Assembly: GCA_963844865.1 (NCBI GenBank)
Contig: CAWJPY010000009.1
Coordinates: 124,001-188,000, forward strand
Direction of reading: 5' to 3'
Length of the DNA stretch: 64,000 nucleotides
DNA from: CAWJPY01 sp963844865
GTDB lineage: Bacteria > Acidobacteriota > Thermoanaerobaculia > Thermoanaerobaculales > Sulfomarinibacteraceae
In this document: positions 16,766 to 25,248 of the stretch, one piece after another
How the letters are laid out: every line of letters starts with the position of its first letter
How positions within the stretch are numbered: position 1 is the first letter of the stretch
The notes under the pieces: generated by a model
Seen by the model: only the letters and a program-made list of their open reading frames with translations
The model's database searches: none
What the model was told of the DNA's origin: nothing
Translations under genes and position numbers: made by a program

Positions 16766-17609
16766 TTGCGCCGTGCTCCTGTGCTGCGACATGGATCGCA
16801 CCGTGATCCCCAACGGCGATGCGCCCGAGGACGAGCGGGCCCGACCCGTGTTGCGGGTGGTGGCTTCCCGGCCCGAGGTGACGCTCATCTACGTGAGCGG
16901 TCGCTCCGAAGCCCTGCAACGGGAGGCCATCGCCGCGTACGAGCTGCCGGCGCCCGACTTCGCGGTGGCGGACGTGGGGACCTCGATGTACGAGATCGCC
17001 GGCGACGAGTGGCGGCTGCTCGACGCATGGCACGAGCACATCGCCCCCGGCTGGTCCGGACACAGCCGCGACGATCTCGAGGACCTGGTCGGCCAGGTGG
17101 ACGGGCTGCGGCTCCAGGATCCCGAGCAGCAGGGCCGTTTCAAGCTCAGCTTCTTTGCCGATGCGGACGGGGACCCAGAAACCCTGCTCGAACCGATCAG
17201 GCGCCGTCTCGACGAGGCCGGGGTCAGGGCGAGCCTCATCTGGAGCGTCGACGAGGCCAAAGGGGTCGGGCTGCTCGACGTGTTGCCGGAGCGCGCCACC
17301 AAGGCCCACGCCGTCGACTTCCTTCGTCGGCGCCTCGGCGCGGCGGAGGCGCGGACCGTGTTCGCGGGGGACAGCGGCAACGACCTGCCCGCGCTGACCT
17401 CGGACCTGCAGGCGGTCCTGGTGGCCAACGCACGGGACGAGGTGCGGCGGGAGGCCCTGGCCCGGTCCGGGGACTCGGAGAGGCTTTACCTGGCGCGCGG
17501 CGGCTTCCTCGGCATGAACGGCAATTACTCTGCAGGCGTGCTCGAGGGCCTGGCCCACTTCCTGCCCGAGACCGAGGCATGGATGCGTGATGCGTTGACG
17601 AAGCCTTGA
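16755..17609 (+). CDS. HAD-IIB sugar phosphatase, sucrose-6-phosphate-phosphatase-like
   Basis: A 284-aa HAD hydrolase of the Cof/sucrose-phosphatase class. The nucleophile motif is CDMDRTVIPNG near residues 10-20 (Asp-x-Asp-x-Thr), motif II is VSGRS, the Lys of motif III lies in the ERATKAHAVDFL region, and motif IV is FAGDSGNDLPAL. The cap pattern (FAVADVGTSMYE) and the GNDLP end resemble sucrose-6-phosphate and mannosylfructose-phosphate phosphatases. It overlaps the upstream glycosidase gene by 11 bases, which supports a disaccharide pathway. No synthase gene is in the window, so the substrate stays open. Confidence 0.82.
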   Translation: MASDCAVLLCCDMDRTVIPNGDAPEDERARPVLRVVASRPEVTLIYVSGRSEALQREAIAAYELPAPDFAVADVGTSMYEIAGDEWRLLDAWHEHIAPGWSGHSRDDLEDLVGQVDGLRLQDPEQQGRFKLSFFADADGDPETLLEPIRRRLDEAGVRASLIWSVDEAKGVGLLDVLPERATKAHAVDFLRRRLGAAEARTVFAGDSGNDLPALTSDLQAVLVANARDEVRREALARSGDSERLYLARGGFLGMNGNYSAGVLEGLAHFLPETEAWMRDALTKP

Positions 17610-17868
17610 CCTTCTCTCCTCCAGGGCGTTCGGAACTCGGGGCGACGGAGGTCGCAGCGGCCGCGAGCCGCGCCCGGCGGCAGCGAACGGCGATCAGTGG
17701 ACAGCGGCAGTGGCAGCGCTCAGCGACAACGGGCAGCGGCCGGCGCCGGGATTCCAGAGGGGCCACCCCGGAAGGTCCGCAGGAGCGACCCCGACCCGGC
17801 TGTGCCCGGGGCCGCAGCCGGACCTGCCCCCATGGTGGACGAGGAGTGGGCGGCGCCATGATTGGGTC
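17610..17868. other. intergenic region (259 bases), nothing recognised
   Basis: Open frames here are short and non-homologous. No clear promoter, repeat or hairpin was noticed. It separates the HAD phosphatase from the small acidic protein. Confidence 0.5.
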
Positions 17869-18222
17869 ATGGATGAGCCGACCATGCTCCGTTTCGGCGA
17901 GCTCGTGGACACCGCCAGGGGCCTGGGCTTCGATCTCTACGACTCCCAGAACCTCCTCGTGGACGAGGAGCTGGAGATGGCATTGGAGGACGAGAACCTG
18001 GTGGCGGCGCCGGTGCACGTGCACTTCAGGCCCGCTCGCGGCGGGCAGGAGGAAGGCATCGTGGCCGACCTGACCGTGGGCGCCCAGGTCTTTCACCTCC
18101 GCGGGGAGTGGTCCCTGGCCCGGGAGCTGGAGCAGGTGCTGCGCGGAGCCCGTGCCACTCCGGGGGCCTCCTCCCTCGGGGAACCTCACCAGGAACCCTC
18201 CGGCGATCCTGAGGAGCCGTAA
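17869..18222 (+). CDS. small acidic hypothetical protein
   Basis: A 117-aa protein that I do not recognise. From the ATG at 17869 it reads as a compact alpha/beta unit (MLRFGELVDTARGLGFDLYDSQNLLVDEELEMAL ... VHVHFRPARGGQEEGIVADLTVGAQVFHLRG) with a helical, charged C-terminus. The body is acidic and probably cytosolic, with no signal peptide or membrane helix. The open frame extends upstream to 17710 but that part is low-complexity. It stands alone between the sugar genes and the Lon-like protease, which is convergent with it. Confidence 0.6.
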   Translation: MDEPTMLRFGELVDTARGLGFDLYDSQNLLVDEELEMALEDENLVAAPVHVHFRPARGGQEEGIVADLTVGAQVFHLRGEWSLARELEQVLRGARATPGASSLGEPHQEPSGDPEEP

Positions 18223-18346
18223 CCTTCGCGGCCGCGGCGCCCCTTCCCCAGTCGGTCACCACGACCATCCGGGCCGTGCAGATTGCGGCAGGCGCGAGCC
18301 TGTCGTCTGTGAGGCGTCGCGGCTCGGCGATCGAGGCGGAGCCGCG

Positions 18347-20806
18347 TCAGTCGGCGTCCTCTTCGTGATCGTCCTTGCCAGTCTTGCCGAACGTCTTGCC
18401 CTTCAACGCCAGCTCGCGCAGCCGGTCCTCCGCCGCCCGATTCACCGACCCCTCGGGGAAGGTCCCGTCCGGACCGCGGTCGCCGGCTTCTCGGCCGGTG
18501 AGGAGGGCGATGCCCTCGTCCACCGTGGCCACCGCCCACACGTGGAATGAGCCGTTCTCCACCGCCTCCACCACGTCCTCCCGGAGCATGAGGTTGCGCA
18601 CGTTGGCGGCGGGGATCAGGACGCCCTGGGTGCCGGTGAGGCCCTTGACGCGGCAGACGTCGAAGAAGCCCTCGATCTTCTCGTTGACGCCGCCGATGGC
18701 CTGGATCTCGCCATGCTGGTTGACCGAACCGGTCACGGCCACGTCCTGGCGGAGGGGGTAGCCGGAGAGGCTGGAGAGCAGGGCGTAGAGCTCCGTGGAG
18801 GAGGCGCTGTCGCCTTCCACCTCGGAGTAGCTCTGCTCGAAGGTGATGCTGGCCGACATGACGAGGGGGATGTCGCTGGCGAAGCGTCCGCCGAGGAAGC
18901 CCGAGAGGATGAGCGCTCCCTTGGTGTGGATGGGGCCACCCAGCTTCGACTCGCGGTCGATGTTGACGACGCCGGCGCTTCCGACGTGCGTGCGTGCGGT
19001 GATCCGGGTGGGGCGGCCGAAGGCGTAGTCGCCGAGCGGCATCACCGCCAGGCCGTTGACCTGTCCGACCCGCTCGCCCTCGGTGTCGATGAGGATCACG
19101 TTGTCGGTGATCATCTCCCGCAGGCGTTCCTCGATCCGGTTCGAGCGGTACGTCTTCTCGTCCACGGCCCGCTGCACGTCCTCCCGGTTGACGTGGTTGT
19201 TGCCGTTCCGACTCGCCCAGTAGGCGGACTCGCGGATCACGTCCACCAGCTCGGCGAAGGTGGTGGCCAGCTTCTCCTGATCGGCGGCGCGGCGCGAGGC
19301 GTACTCCACCAGGCGGGCCACCCCGGAAGGATCGAAGTGGAGGAGCCCCTCCTCCCGGCAGACCCGACCGGCGAAGCGCGCATACAGGTGGGGTGTGTCG
19401 TCGTCCCACCCGGTGTCCGTGGCGAAGTCGGCCTTGACCTTGAACAGCTCGCGGAAGTCCTCGTCCAGGTTGTAGAGCAGGTAGTAGACCCTGGGGTCGC
19501 CGGCCAGGACGACCTTGACGTCGAGGGGAATGGGCTCGGGCTGCAGGGTCCTGGTCGTGATGACCCGGTACTCCTCCATCATGGACTCGATCTTGACCTC
19601 GCGGTTCTTCAGCGCCCGCTTGAGCGTCTGCCAGGCGAAGGGGTGGAGCAGGAGGTCGCGGGCGTCGACCAGCAGGAAGCCGCCGTTGGCGCGATGTAGC
19701 GCCCCCGCGCGCAACATGCGGAAGTTGGTGACGAGGGCGCCGAAGCGGGCCTCGTACTCCAGCCGACCCACGAGGTTCTGCTCCGTGGGATTGCGTTCCC
19801 GCACCACCGGGGCGGCGTCGGTGCCGCAGTGGTCGACGATCAGGTTGACCCGATAGTGGTCGAAGTCGGGGCCGCGGTCCGCTGACTGAGCGAAGCCGGC
19901 CGGGAGCTGCTGCTCCTTGCGCTGGCGCATGCTTTTGAACTGCTCCACCTCGTCCACGATGTCTTTGCGGACCTGGTCCAAGAACTCGCGCACGATGTCC
20001 AGCTCCTTGAACCTCTCCTCCACCTCGTCCACCAGGTGCGACACGGTGAAGCCGACCACCTGGCGGTCCAGCTCCCGCATCTTCTCCTTGGCCTGCTTCT
20101 GTCGGCGCTGGACCTCGCGCATGGTGTCCCGGACCTCATCCTGCAGCTCCTGCTGCTTGCTCTCGATGCGCTCACGCTCCTCCTCGTTTAGCTCCTCGAA
20201 CTTGTCGGGCGTCATGATCTCGCCGTCGAGGACGGGCGCGAGGGCCAACCCCTGGGGAGTCTGGATGAGGCGGAAGCCCTCCTCCTCGGTGCGCTCGTTG
20301 AGGCGGTTGATGATCTCCTGTTGCTCCTTCTGCAGATCACCCTGGATCTTTTCGCCCTCCTTTTGGTACTCCTCGGCCTCGAAGGCGTTCGGGATCTCCA
20401 CCTGCAGCTCCTCCACGAGGTGGTCCATGGCGTCGCGGAGGGCGCATCCCTTGCCGGCCGGGAGCCGCAGGGCGCGCGGCTTCTCCGGGTCGGTGAAGTT
20501 GTTCACGTAGCACCAGTCGTCGGGGACGGGCCGCTCGGCGGCCTGTCGTCCAAGGAGACGTTCCACCACCGTCGCCTTGCCGGTGCCGGCGACGCCGAGG
20601 GCGAAGGTGTGATAGCCGGGGCTCGAGATGTCGAGCCCGAACTCCACCGACCGCACCGCGCGGTCCTGGCCGATCACCTGCTCCAGCTCCGGGAGGCTCT
20701 CGGTGGTCTGGAAGTCGAAGATGGCAGGGTCGCACCGCCGACGCAGGGCGTCGAGGGGGAGCTCGCCGGAGGTGGTGGGTGTGGAGTGGGAGTTGTCGTC
20801 GGCCAT
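18347..20806 (-). CDS. Lon-like ATP-dependent protease (LonB/LonC-type, COG1067)
   Basis: An 819-aa AAA+ serine protease. The N-terminal part has a Walker A-type loop GVAGTGKATVVERLL near residue 75. A long charged coiled-coil insertion follows (~120-290), then a second ATPase segment (ANGGFLLVDARDLLL, Walker B-like; LAGDPRVYYLL). The C-terminal S16 peptidase domain has catalytic Ser667 in EGDSAS and Lys710 in GGVNEKIEG, 43 residues apart exactly as in Lon. The ATG at 20806 has a GGAGGA site; the frame is open further upstream. The coiled-coil and lack of a Lon N-domain match the Lon-like proteases of unknown substrate found widely in bacteria. Probably protein quality control. Confidence 0.92.
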   Translation of the reverse strand: MADDNSHSTPTTSGELPLDALRRRCDPAIFDFQTTESLPELEQVIGQDRAVRSVEFGLDISSPGYHTFALGVAGTGKATVVERLLGRQAAERPVPDDWCYVNNFTDPEKPRALRLPAGKGCALRDAMDHLVEELQVEIPNAFEAEEYQKEGEKIQGDLQKEQQEIINRLNERTEEEGFRLIQTPQGLALAPVLDGEIMTPDKFEELNEEERERIESKQQELQDEVRDTMREVQRRQKQAKEKMRELDRQVVGFTVSHLVDEVEERFKELDIVREFLDQVRKDIVDEVEQFKSMRQRKEQQLPAGFAQSADRGPDFDHYRVNLIVDHCGTDAAPVVRERNPTEQNLVGRLEYEARFGALVTNFRMLRAGALHRANGGFLLVDARDLLLHPFAWQTLKRALKNREVKIESMMEEYRVITTRTLQPEPIPLDVKVVLAGDPRVYYLLYNLDEDFRELFKVKADFATDTGWDDDTPHLYARFAGRVCREEGLLHFDPSGVARLVEYASRRAADQEKLATTFAELVDVIRESAYWASRNGNNHVNREDVQRAVDEKTYRSNRIEERLREMITDNVILIDTEGERVGQVNGLAVMPLGDYAFGRPTRITARTHVGSAGVVNIDRESKLGGPIHTKGALILSGFLGGRFASDIPLVMSASITFEQSYSEVEGDSASSTELYALLSSLSGYPLRQDVAVTGSVNQHGEIQAIGGVNEKIEGFFDVCRVKGLTGTQGVLIPAANVRNLMLREDVVEAVENGSFHVWAVATVDEGIALLTGREAGDRGPDGTFPEGSVNRAAEDRLRELALKGKTFGKTGKDDHEEDAD

Positions 20807-21118
20807 GGGGTCCTCCGATCGGGGGTCGCAACGCCACGTGTGCCGATGATCGGTCGGCGACCGCGCGCGCTCCACGGGGACCTCCCTGATGGCGCTGTGG
20901 GGGAATGGATGCGTCGGCGAGCGGTTCGCCGTCCCAGGTCCCGGCACGTACGTTCCCGAGGGCCGACGTCTGACCGCGGCGGGGCTAGGCCCGACCCGCG
21001 GACAGGATCGGCACCGATGGCTGCCGGCCGGCTGCGGATGGCATGTTGGAAGGTGCGAGCCGTCCTCCGAGCGGCGCCGCCGACAGTGGGCCCTCCGGGG
21101 ACGGGGGGAGGGGACGTC
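20807..21118. other. divergent intergenic region (312 bases)
   Basis: Lies between the Lon-like protease and the baeRF-like gene, which diverge. No gene is supported. Near-matches to sigma-54 boxes (for example CGGCACGTACGTTCCC) lack the needed GC or spacing. Confidence 0.5.
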
Positions 21119-22282
21119 ATGGAGCCATTGACCTCAGAAGAGTTCCGCGAGCTGGCCACGCACCGGCATCCTGCCAGCGTCTCGGTATACATGCCGAGCC
21201 GTCATCTCGGGCGCGAGGCACGCCAGAACCCGATCCGGTTTTCCAACCTCCTCGCCGAGGCCGCCGAGGGCCTGAAGGCACGGAGTCTCGACGAAGATGT
21301 CATCCAGTCGGTGCTGGCGCCGCTGGAGCGGCTGGTCGCCGACGACGGCTTCTGGTCGCGTCAGAGCGACGGCCTGGCCGCGTTCGCTGCCCCGGATCAG
21401 AACCGCGTCTACCGTCTTCCCGTGGCGGTGGAGCAGCTGCTGGTGGTGGGAGGCAGATTCCACCTCAAACCGCTGCTGCCGATCCTGGTTCGGGACGGCC
21501 GCTTCTACCTCTTGGCCCTCAGCCAGGGACGGGTGCGACTCTTCGAGGCGTCCCGCCACGCCATGCGGGAGATGGACACCGGCGACATCCCATCCAGCCT
21601 GACCGACGCGCTCGGCTACGACTGGGAGGAGCGGTCGCTGCAGTTCTACAGTGCCGCGCCGCGGGGTGGCGCGAGCAGCGGACGCGAAGCCATGTACCAC
21701 GGGCAGGGCCGGGGTCAGGACGACTCCACTGCGGAGCTGAGGCGATTCCTGGAGCTGGTGGACCGTGGGGTGAGGGGGCTGATCCCCGACCCCGAGGCAC
21801 CCCTCGTGGTGGCGGCGGTGGAGGCGGTCTTCGGAGAGTACCGGAAGATCTCCCACCACCAGGCGCTGGCGACCGACTTCGTGCGCGGCAACCCGGATCA
21901 CGCCGATCCCGATGAGCTGCTGACCGCGGCGTGGAAGGTCGTGGAGCCCATCTTCAGCGCGGACCGCAGGGAGGCGGCGGCCAAGGTGCGCCAGCTCCTC
22001 GGCACCGGCATGGCCAGCCAGCAGCTGGAAGAGGTGGTCGTGGCCGCCGCCGACGGCCGTGTGGCCAGCATGTTCATGGCCGAGGGAGCACAGCGCTGGG
22101 GACGCTTCTCGACCGAGGACCGGCGGGTGGAGGTGCACGGTCAGGCGGAGCCGCGGGACGAAGACCTCCTGAACCGCGCCGCGGTGGAGACCTTCGTCCA
22201 CGACGGAACGGTGTACGTGGTGCCGCCCCGGGAGGTGCCCTCGGACCACGGGTCCCCCGTGGCCGCCGTCCTCCGCTACTGA
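21119..22282 (+). CDS. baeRF family 3-like protein (bacterial archaeo-eukaryotic release factor-like)
   Basis: A 387-aa protein that matches my knowledge of the baeRF3 family, bacterial relatives of eRF1/Pelota. The signature opening is an ELATHRHPASVSVYMPSRH-type segment with REARQNPIRFSNLL, then QSDGLAAFAAPDQNRVYRLP, FHLKPLLPILVRDGRFYLLALS, MYHGQGRGQDD and the C-terminal GGTVY/ML-type strand DGTVYVVPPREVPSD. Some baeRF proteins are thought to rescue or modulate ribosomes, but this has little direct proof. The ATG at 21119 follows GGGGGGAGGGGACGTC. Its stop abuts the aconitase stop on the other strand: the two form a TGATCA palindrome at 22280-22285. Confidence 0.85.
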   Translation: MEPLTSEEFRELATHRHPASVSVYMPSRHLGREARQNPIRFSNLLAEAAEGLKARSLDEDVIQSVLAPLERLVADDGFWSRQSDGLAAFAAPDQNRVYRLPVAVEQLLVVGGRFHLKPLLPILVRDGRFYLLALSQGRVRLFEASRHAMREMDTGDIPSSLTDALGYDWEERSLQFYSAAPRGGASSGREAMYHGQGRGQDDSTAELRRFLELVDRGVRGLIPDPEAPLVVAAVEAVFGEYRKISHHQALATDFVRGNPDHADPDELLTAAWKVVEPIFSADRREAAAKVRQLLGTGMASQQLEEVVVAAADGRVASMFMAEGAQRWGRFSTEDRRVEVHGQAEPRDEDLLNRAAVETFVHDGTVYVVPPREVPSDHGSPVAAVLRY

Positions 22283-24238
22283 TCAGGCGCCATCGCTCCC
22301 ACGCTGCCTGAGCAGCGGGATGAGACCCCCAGCGAGGATCATCTCCACCTGCCGCCCGGACAGCTGGTGGCGGACGGCGAAGGAGCTGTCTTTCGTCTGG
22401 TTCTCCACGGTGAGGGTGTCCCCGGCCGCGAGCCCGTCGCGCAGGCCGGTGAGGCGCAGCCGGTCGCCCCGTTCGATGCTGCCGGCGTCGTTCTCGTCCT
22501 CGAAGGTGAGGGGGAGGATGCCGAAGTTGGCCAGGTTCTGCCAGTGGATGCGGGCGAAGCTGATCGCGATGACCGCCCGCAGGCCCAAGAACCGCGGCGC
22601 CAGGGCGGCGTGCTCACGGCTGGACCCCTGCCCGTAGTTGCGACCGCCGACGATGAGGTGGCCCCCGGACTCACGGGCCCCGCGGGCGCGCTCGGCGTAG
22701 CTGGAGTCCACCGCCTCGAAGCAGAAGCGGCTGATCTCGGGGATGTTGCTGCGGTAGGGCAGGACCTTGGCTCCGGCGGGCATGATCTCGTCGGTGGAGA
22801 TGTCGTCGCCGACCTTGAGGAGAACCGGCGCCTCGATGGTGTCGGGCAGCTCCTCGAAGGCGGGCAGCGAGGCGATGTTCGGCCCCTTGCGCAGCTCCAC
22901 AGAGCGGGCCTCGTCGGGGTCGAGAGGCGCCCGGAACGTGTCGGTGACGAGCACCAGCTCCTCGGGCTCGGCCACCTTGGGGTAGGGGGCGTCCAGGGTG
23001 CGGGGGTCGGTGATCTCGCCGGTCAGGGCCGACGCGGCCGCGGTCTCGGGGCTCACCAGGCAGACCTTGTCCTCGCGGGTCCCGGACCGTCCCGGGAAGT
23101 TCCGCGGCACGGTGCGCAGGCTGATCTCGTGGGTGGCCGGGGCCTGACCCATCCCGATGCAACCGTTGCAGCCCGCCTGGTGGAGACGGGCCCCGGCCTT
23201 GAGCAGGGACGCGATGTGGCCGTCCCGCATCAGGTTGAGGAGGATCTGCCTGGAGGTGGGATTGATGTCGAAGGAGACCCGGTCGTGCCGCTGCCGACCC
23301 TTGACGATCTCGGCCGCCACCGCGAAGTCCCGGTAGCCGGGGTTGGCGGAGGAGCCGATGTAGCACTGGTAGATGGGCTCTCCGGCGACCTCGGCCACGC
23401 GGGTCACGTTGCCCGGGCTGGAGGGCATGGCGATCAGCGGCTCCACGTCTGCCAGGTCGATCTCCGTGTGGCGGTCGTAGGAGCATCCCTCGTCGGCGAG
23501 GAGCTCCCGCCACTGATCTCCACGCCCCTGGCGGGTGAGGAAGGCGCGCACCTCGTCGTCCGCGGGGAACACCGTGCTCGTGGCGCCGAGCTCGGTGCCC
23601 ATGTTGGCGATCACGTGGCGGTCCATGGTCGAGAGTGAGCCCAGGCCGGGCCCGTGGTACTCGATGACCGTGCCGACCCCACCCTCCACCCCGTGGCGCC
23701 GCAGCATCTCCAGGATGACATCCTTGGCGCTCACCCAGTCGGGCAGCTCGCCCACCAGGCGGACCCCCCAGACCTCCGGCATCTTGAAGTAGAAGGGTTG
23801 GCCGGCCATGGCGACGGCGACCTCCAGCCCGCCGGCGCCCATGGCCAGCATGCCGATGGCCCCGGCCGCCGGAGTGTGGCTGTCCGAGCCCAACAGCGTC
23901 GCTCCGGGACGCCCGAACCGCTCCTGGTGAACGGGGTGACTGACACCGTTGCCGGGGGGGCTGTACCAGATGCCGAAGCGTTCGCAGGCGCTGCGGAGGA
24001 AGAGGTGATCGTCGGGGTTCTTGAAGTCCTCCTGGATCAGGTTGTGATCCACGTACTGCGCCGACAGCTCGGTCGCGACGCGGTCCACGCCCATGGCCTC
24101 CAGCTCGAGCATGACCATGGTCCCGGTGGCATCCTGGGTCAAGGTCTGATCGATGCGGATGCCGATCTCCGTGCCCGGCACCATGTCGCCCTCGAGAAGG
24201 TGGTCTGCGATCAGCTTCTGGGTCACATTCTGCTTCAT
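22283..24238 (-). CDS. aconitate hydratase, Aquifex type
   Basis: A 651-aa aconitase of the shorter 'Aquifex-type' group, interconverting citrate and isocitrate in the TCA cycle with a [4Fe-4S] cluster. Cluster cysteines are expected in GSDSHTPAAGAIG (substrate loop) and GCNGCIGMGQAP. The swivel domain shows GRNYGQGSSREHAALAPRFLG, the hallmark of LeuD/aconitase small domains, followed by FARIHWQNLANFGILPL. Length and the split between large and swivel domains match TIGR-type Aquifex aconitases. The ATG overlaps the stop of the upstream BON-lipoprotein gene (ATGA), which is an unusual partner for a TCA enzyme. Confidence 0.94.
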   Translation of the reverse strand: MKQNVTQKLIADHLLEGDMVPGTEIGIRIDQTLTQDATGTMVMLELEAMGVDRVATELSAQYVDHNLIQEDFKNPDDHLFLRSACERFGIWYSPPGNGVSHPVHQERFGRPGATLLGSDSHTPAAGAIGMLAMGAGGLEVAVAMAGQPFYFKMPEVWGVRLVGELPDWVSAKDVILEMLRRHGVEGGVGTVIEYHGPGLGSLSTMDRHVIANMGTELGATSTVFPADDEVRAFLTRQGRGDQWRELLADEGCSYDRHTEIDLADVEPLIAMPSSPGNVTRVAEVAGEPIYQCYIGSSANPGYRDFAVAAEIVKGRQRHDRVSFDINPTSRQILLNLMRDGHIASLLKAGARLHQAGCNGCIGMGQAPATHEISLRTVPRNFPGRSGTREDKVCLVSPETAAASALTGEITDPRTLDAPYPKVAEPEELVLVTDTFRAPLDPDEARSVELRKGPNIASLPAFEELPDTIEAPVLLKVGDDISTDEIMPAGAKVLPYRSNIPEISRFCFEAVDSSYAERARGARESGGHLIVGGRNYGQGSSREHAALAPRFLGLRAVIAISFARIHWQNLANFGILPLTFEDENDAGSIERGDRLRLTGLRDGLAAGDTLTVENQTKDSSFAVRHQLSGRQVEMILAGGLIPLLRQRGSDGA

Positions 24239-24864
24239 GGGCTCTCTCCTCGTGGAACGTCGATCTCGTCGATGACCTCGACGCAGCCGCGGCTCGTCTC
24301 GGCCGTTGTCACGGCGATGGTCCGCAGCCTGCGGGTGGGCAGGACGCCGCTGAGGGTGACCGACCCCCCCCGCGCGGCGACCTCGACCCTGGCGGCCTCG
24401 AGGCCGAGCTTCGTATACAGGCGGAACTTGACGCGCGCCGCCAGGAGCTCGTCGCCAACCTCCACCGTCAGCTCCCCGCTGGCGGTATGGGCTCCCTCCG
24501 GCCGACCGGAAGCCACCGACAGCTCATTGTGGACGGTGGTGATGCCCGGCAGGCTCGTGGCCACCTGCCCGGCGATGATCAGATCTCGGGGTCGACGGAC
24601 CTCGCCGGTCAGGGTGACCTCGCTGCCGGACACGTGGGGGTCGACGGCCAGGCCGTCGGTCCCCATCCTGGTCAGAAGAGCGACCCGCGCCTCCAGCTCG
24701 GTCGTCGCCGCCACGAGGGCCGCCTCCATGGACGCCTCCGAGCTTCCCGAGAGATCGGCGCCCGCTCGCTGCTTCACGTCATCATGCGCCGCGCAGGCTG
24801 CAAGCCCGATCAGAATCACGGCGAGCCATGCTGCGCCGTGTCGCTGCGTGTGGCTGGGCGTCAC
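24235..24864 (-). CDS. lipoprotein with two BON domains
   Basis: A 209-aa envelope protein. The N-terminus has a hydrophobic stretch ending in lipobox GLAAC (Cys near 24). Two BON (OsmY-like phospholipid/periplasmic) repeats follow, about residues 60-125 (SGSEVTLTGEVRRPRDLIIAGQVATSLPGITTVHNEL) and 130-200 (EVAARGGSVTLSGVLPTRRLRTIAVTTAETSRGCVEVIDEI). It is read from a GTG with a GGGGA leader and is coupled to aconitase by a four-base overlap. BON proteins bind membranes and protect against osmotic stress. A possible weak sigma-54 site lies at 24909-24924. One of four BON-domain proteins in the window. Confidence 0.88.
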   Translation of the reverse strand: MTPSHTQRHGAAWLAVILIGLAACAAHDDVKQRAGADLSGSSEASMEAALVAATTELEARVALLTRMGTDGLAVDPHVSGSEVTLTGEVRRPRDLIIAGQVATSLPGITTVHNELSVASGRPEGAHTASGELTVEVGDELLAARVKFRLYTKLGLEAARVEVAARGGSVTLSGVLPTRRLRTIAVTTAETSRGCVEVIDEIDVPRGESP

Positions 24865-24908
24865 GATCGTCCCCGTCCGGAGTCTTGTCTCCCTTTCCAG
24901 GCTAAGGC

Positions 24909-24924
24909 GGCAACCCGGCCGCCC
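24909..24924 (-). promoter_or_regulatory. possible weak sigma-54 promoter upstream of the BON lipoprotein
   Basis: Read on the minus strand, GGGCGGCCGGGTTGCC keeps GG-N10-GC and TTGC, but the -24 box is poor. It is 45 bases before the GTG. It could be chance in GC-rich DNA. Confidence 0.3.
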
Positions 24925-25192
24925 CCATGGGGCGATGACGGGCGCTGTCCTGGGGGACGTACCGACATGGGGTGCTGCCCCAGAGCGCGTTCGGCCCCTG
25001 CCGGGTGGTCACCGACGTTGAGAGGCGCGAGCATAGTCGCATGTACGTGGTCGAGATTCCCCACCTTGACGCGACGCTCGAGGACGGTGCGACCCACCAG
25101 TTGCTGCCCCAGCTCGAAAAGGAGCGTCCCGACCATATCCCCAGCTCAGCCGAAAGCTGAAGCGACCGTCAGACCACACCACCGTCCCCCGA

Positions 25193-25218
25193 CGCCCCGG
25201 TTTGTCCGAACCGGGGCG
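25193..25218 (-). terminator. strong hairpin, likely terminator after phosphoglycerate mutase
   Basis: A perfect 10-base-pair stem CGCCCCGGTT/AACCGGGGCG with a six-base loop TGTCCG, lying 31 bases downstream of the minus-strand stop at 25249. There is no long U tract, so it is a GC-type or Rho-assisted end rather than a classical terminator. Confidence 0.6.
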
Positions 25219-25248
25219 CCGCGCTGTATGGGCTGGTGCGGACCGCCC

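Larger units (their letters stand above)
24865..25248. other. intergenic region (384 bases)
   Basis: Separates the BON/aconitase unit from the end of the phosphoglycerate mutase gene. It holds a 39-codon ORF at 25041-25160 that I cannot support as a gene, the weak promoter above, and the strong hairpin at 25193-25218. Otherwise nothing is seen. Confidence 0.5.

Noticed and set aside
20946..20961. Sigma-54-like CGGCACGTACGTTCCC before the baeRF gene
   Set aside because: It lacks the -12 GC, so it fails the essential spacing rule.
21006..21028. Sigma-54-like GGATCGGCACCGATGGCTGC before the baeRF gene
   Set aside because: GG and GC are 11 rather than 10 bases apart.
25041..25160. 39-codon plus-strand frame before the hairpin
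   Set aside because: No ribosome site and no homology that I recognise; too short to support.
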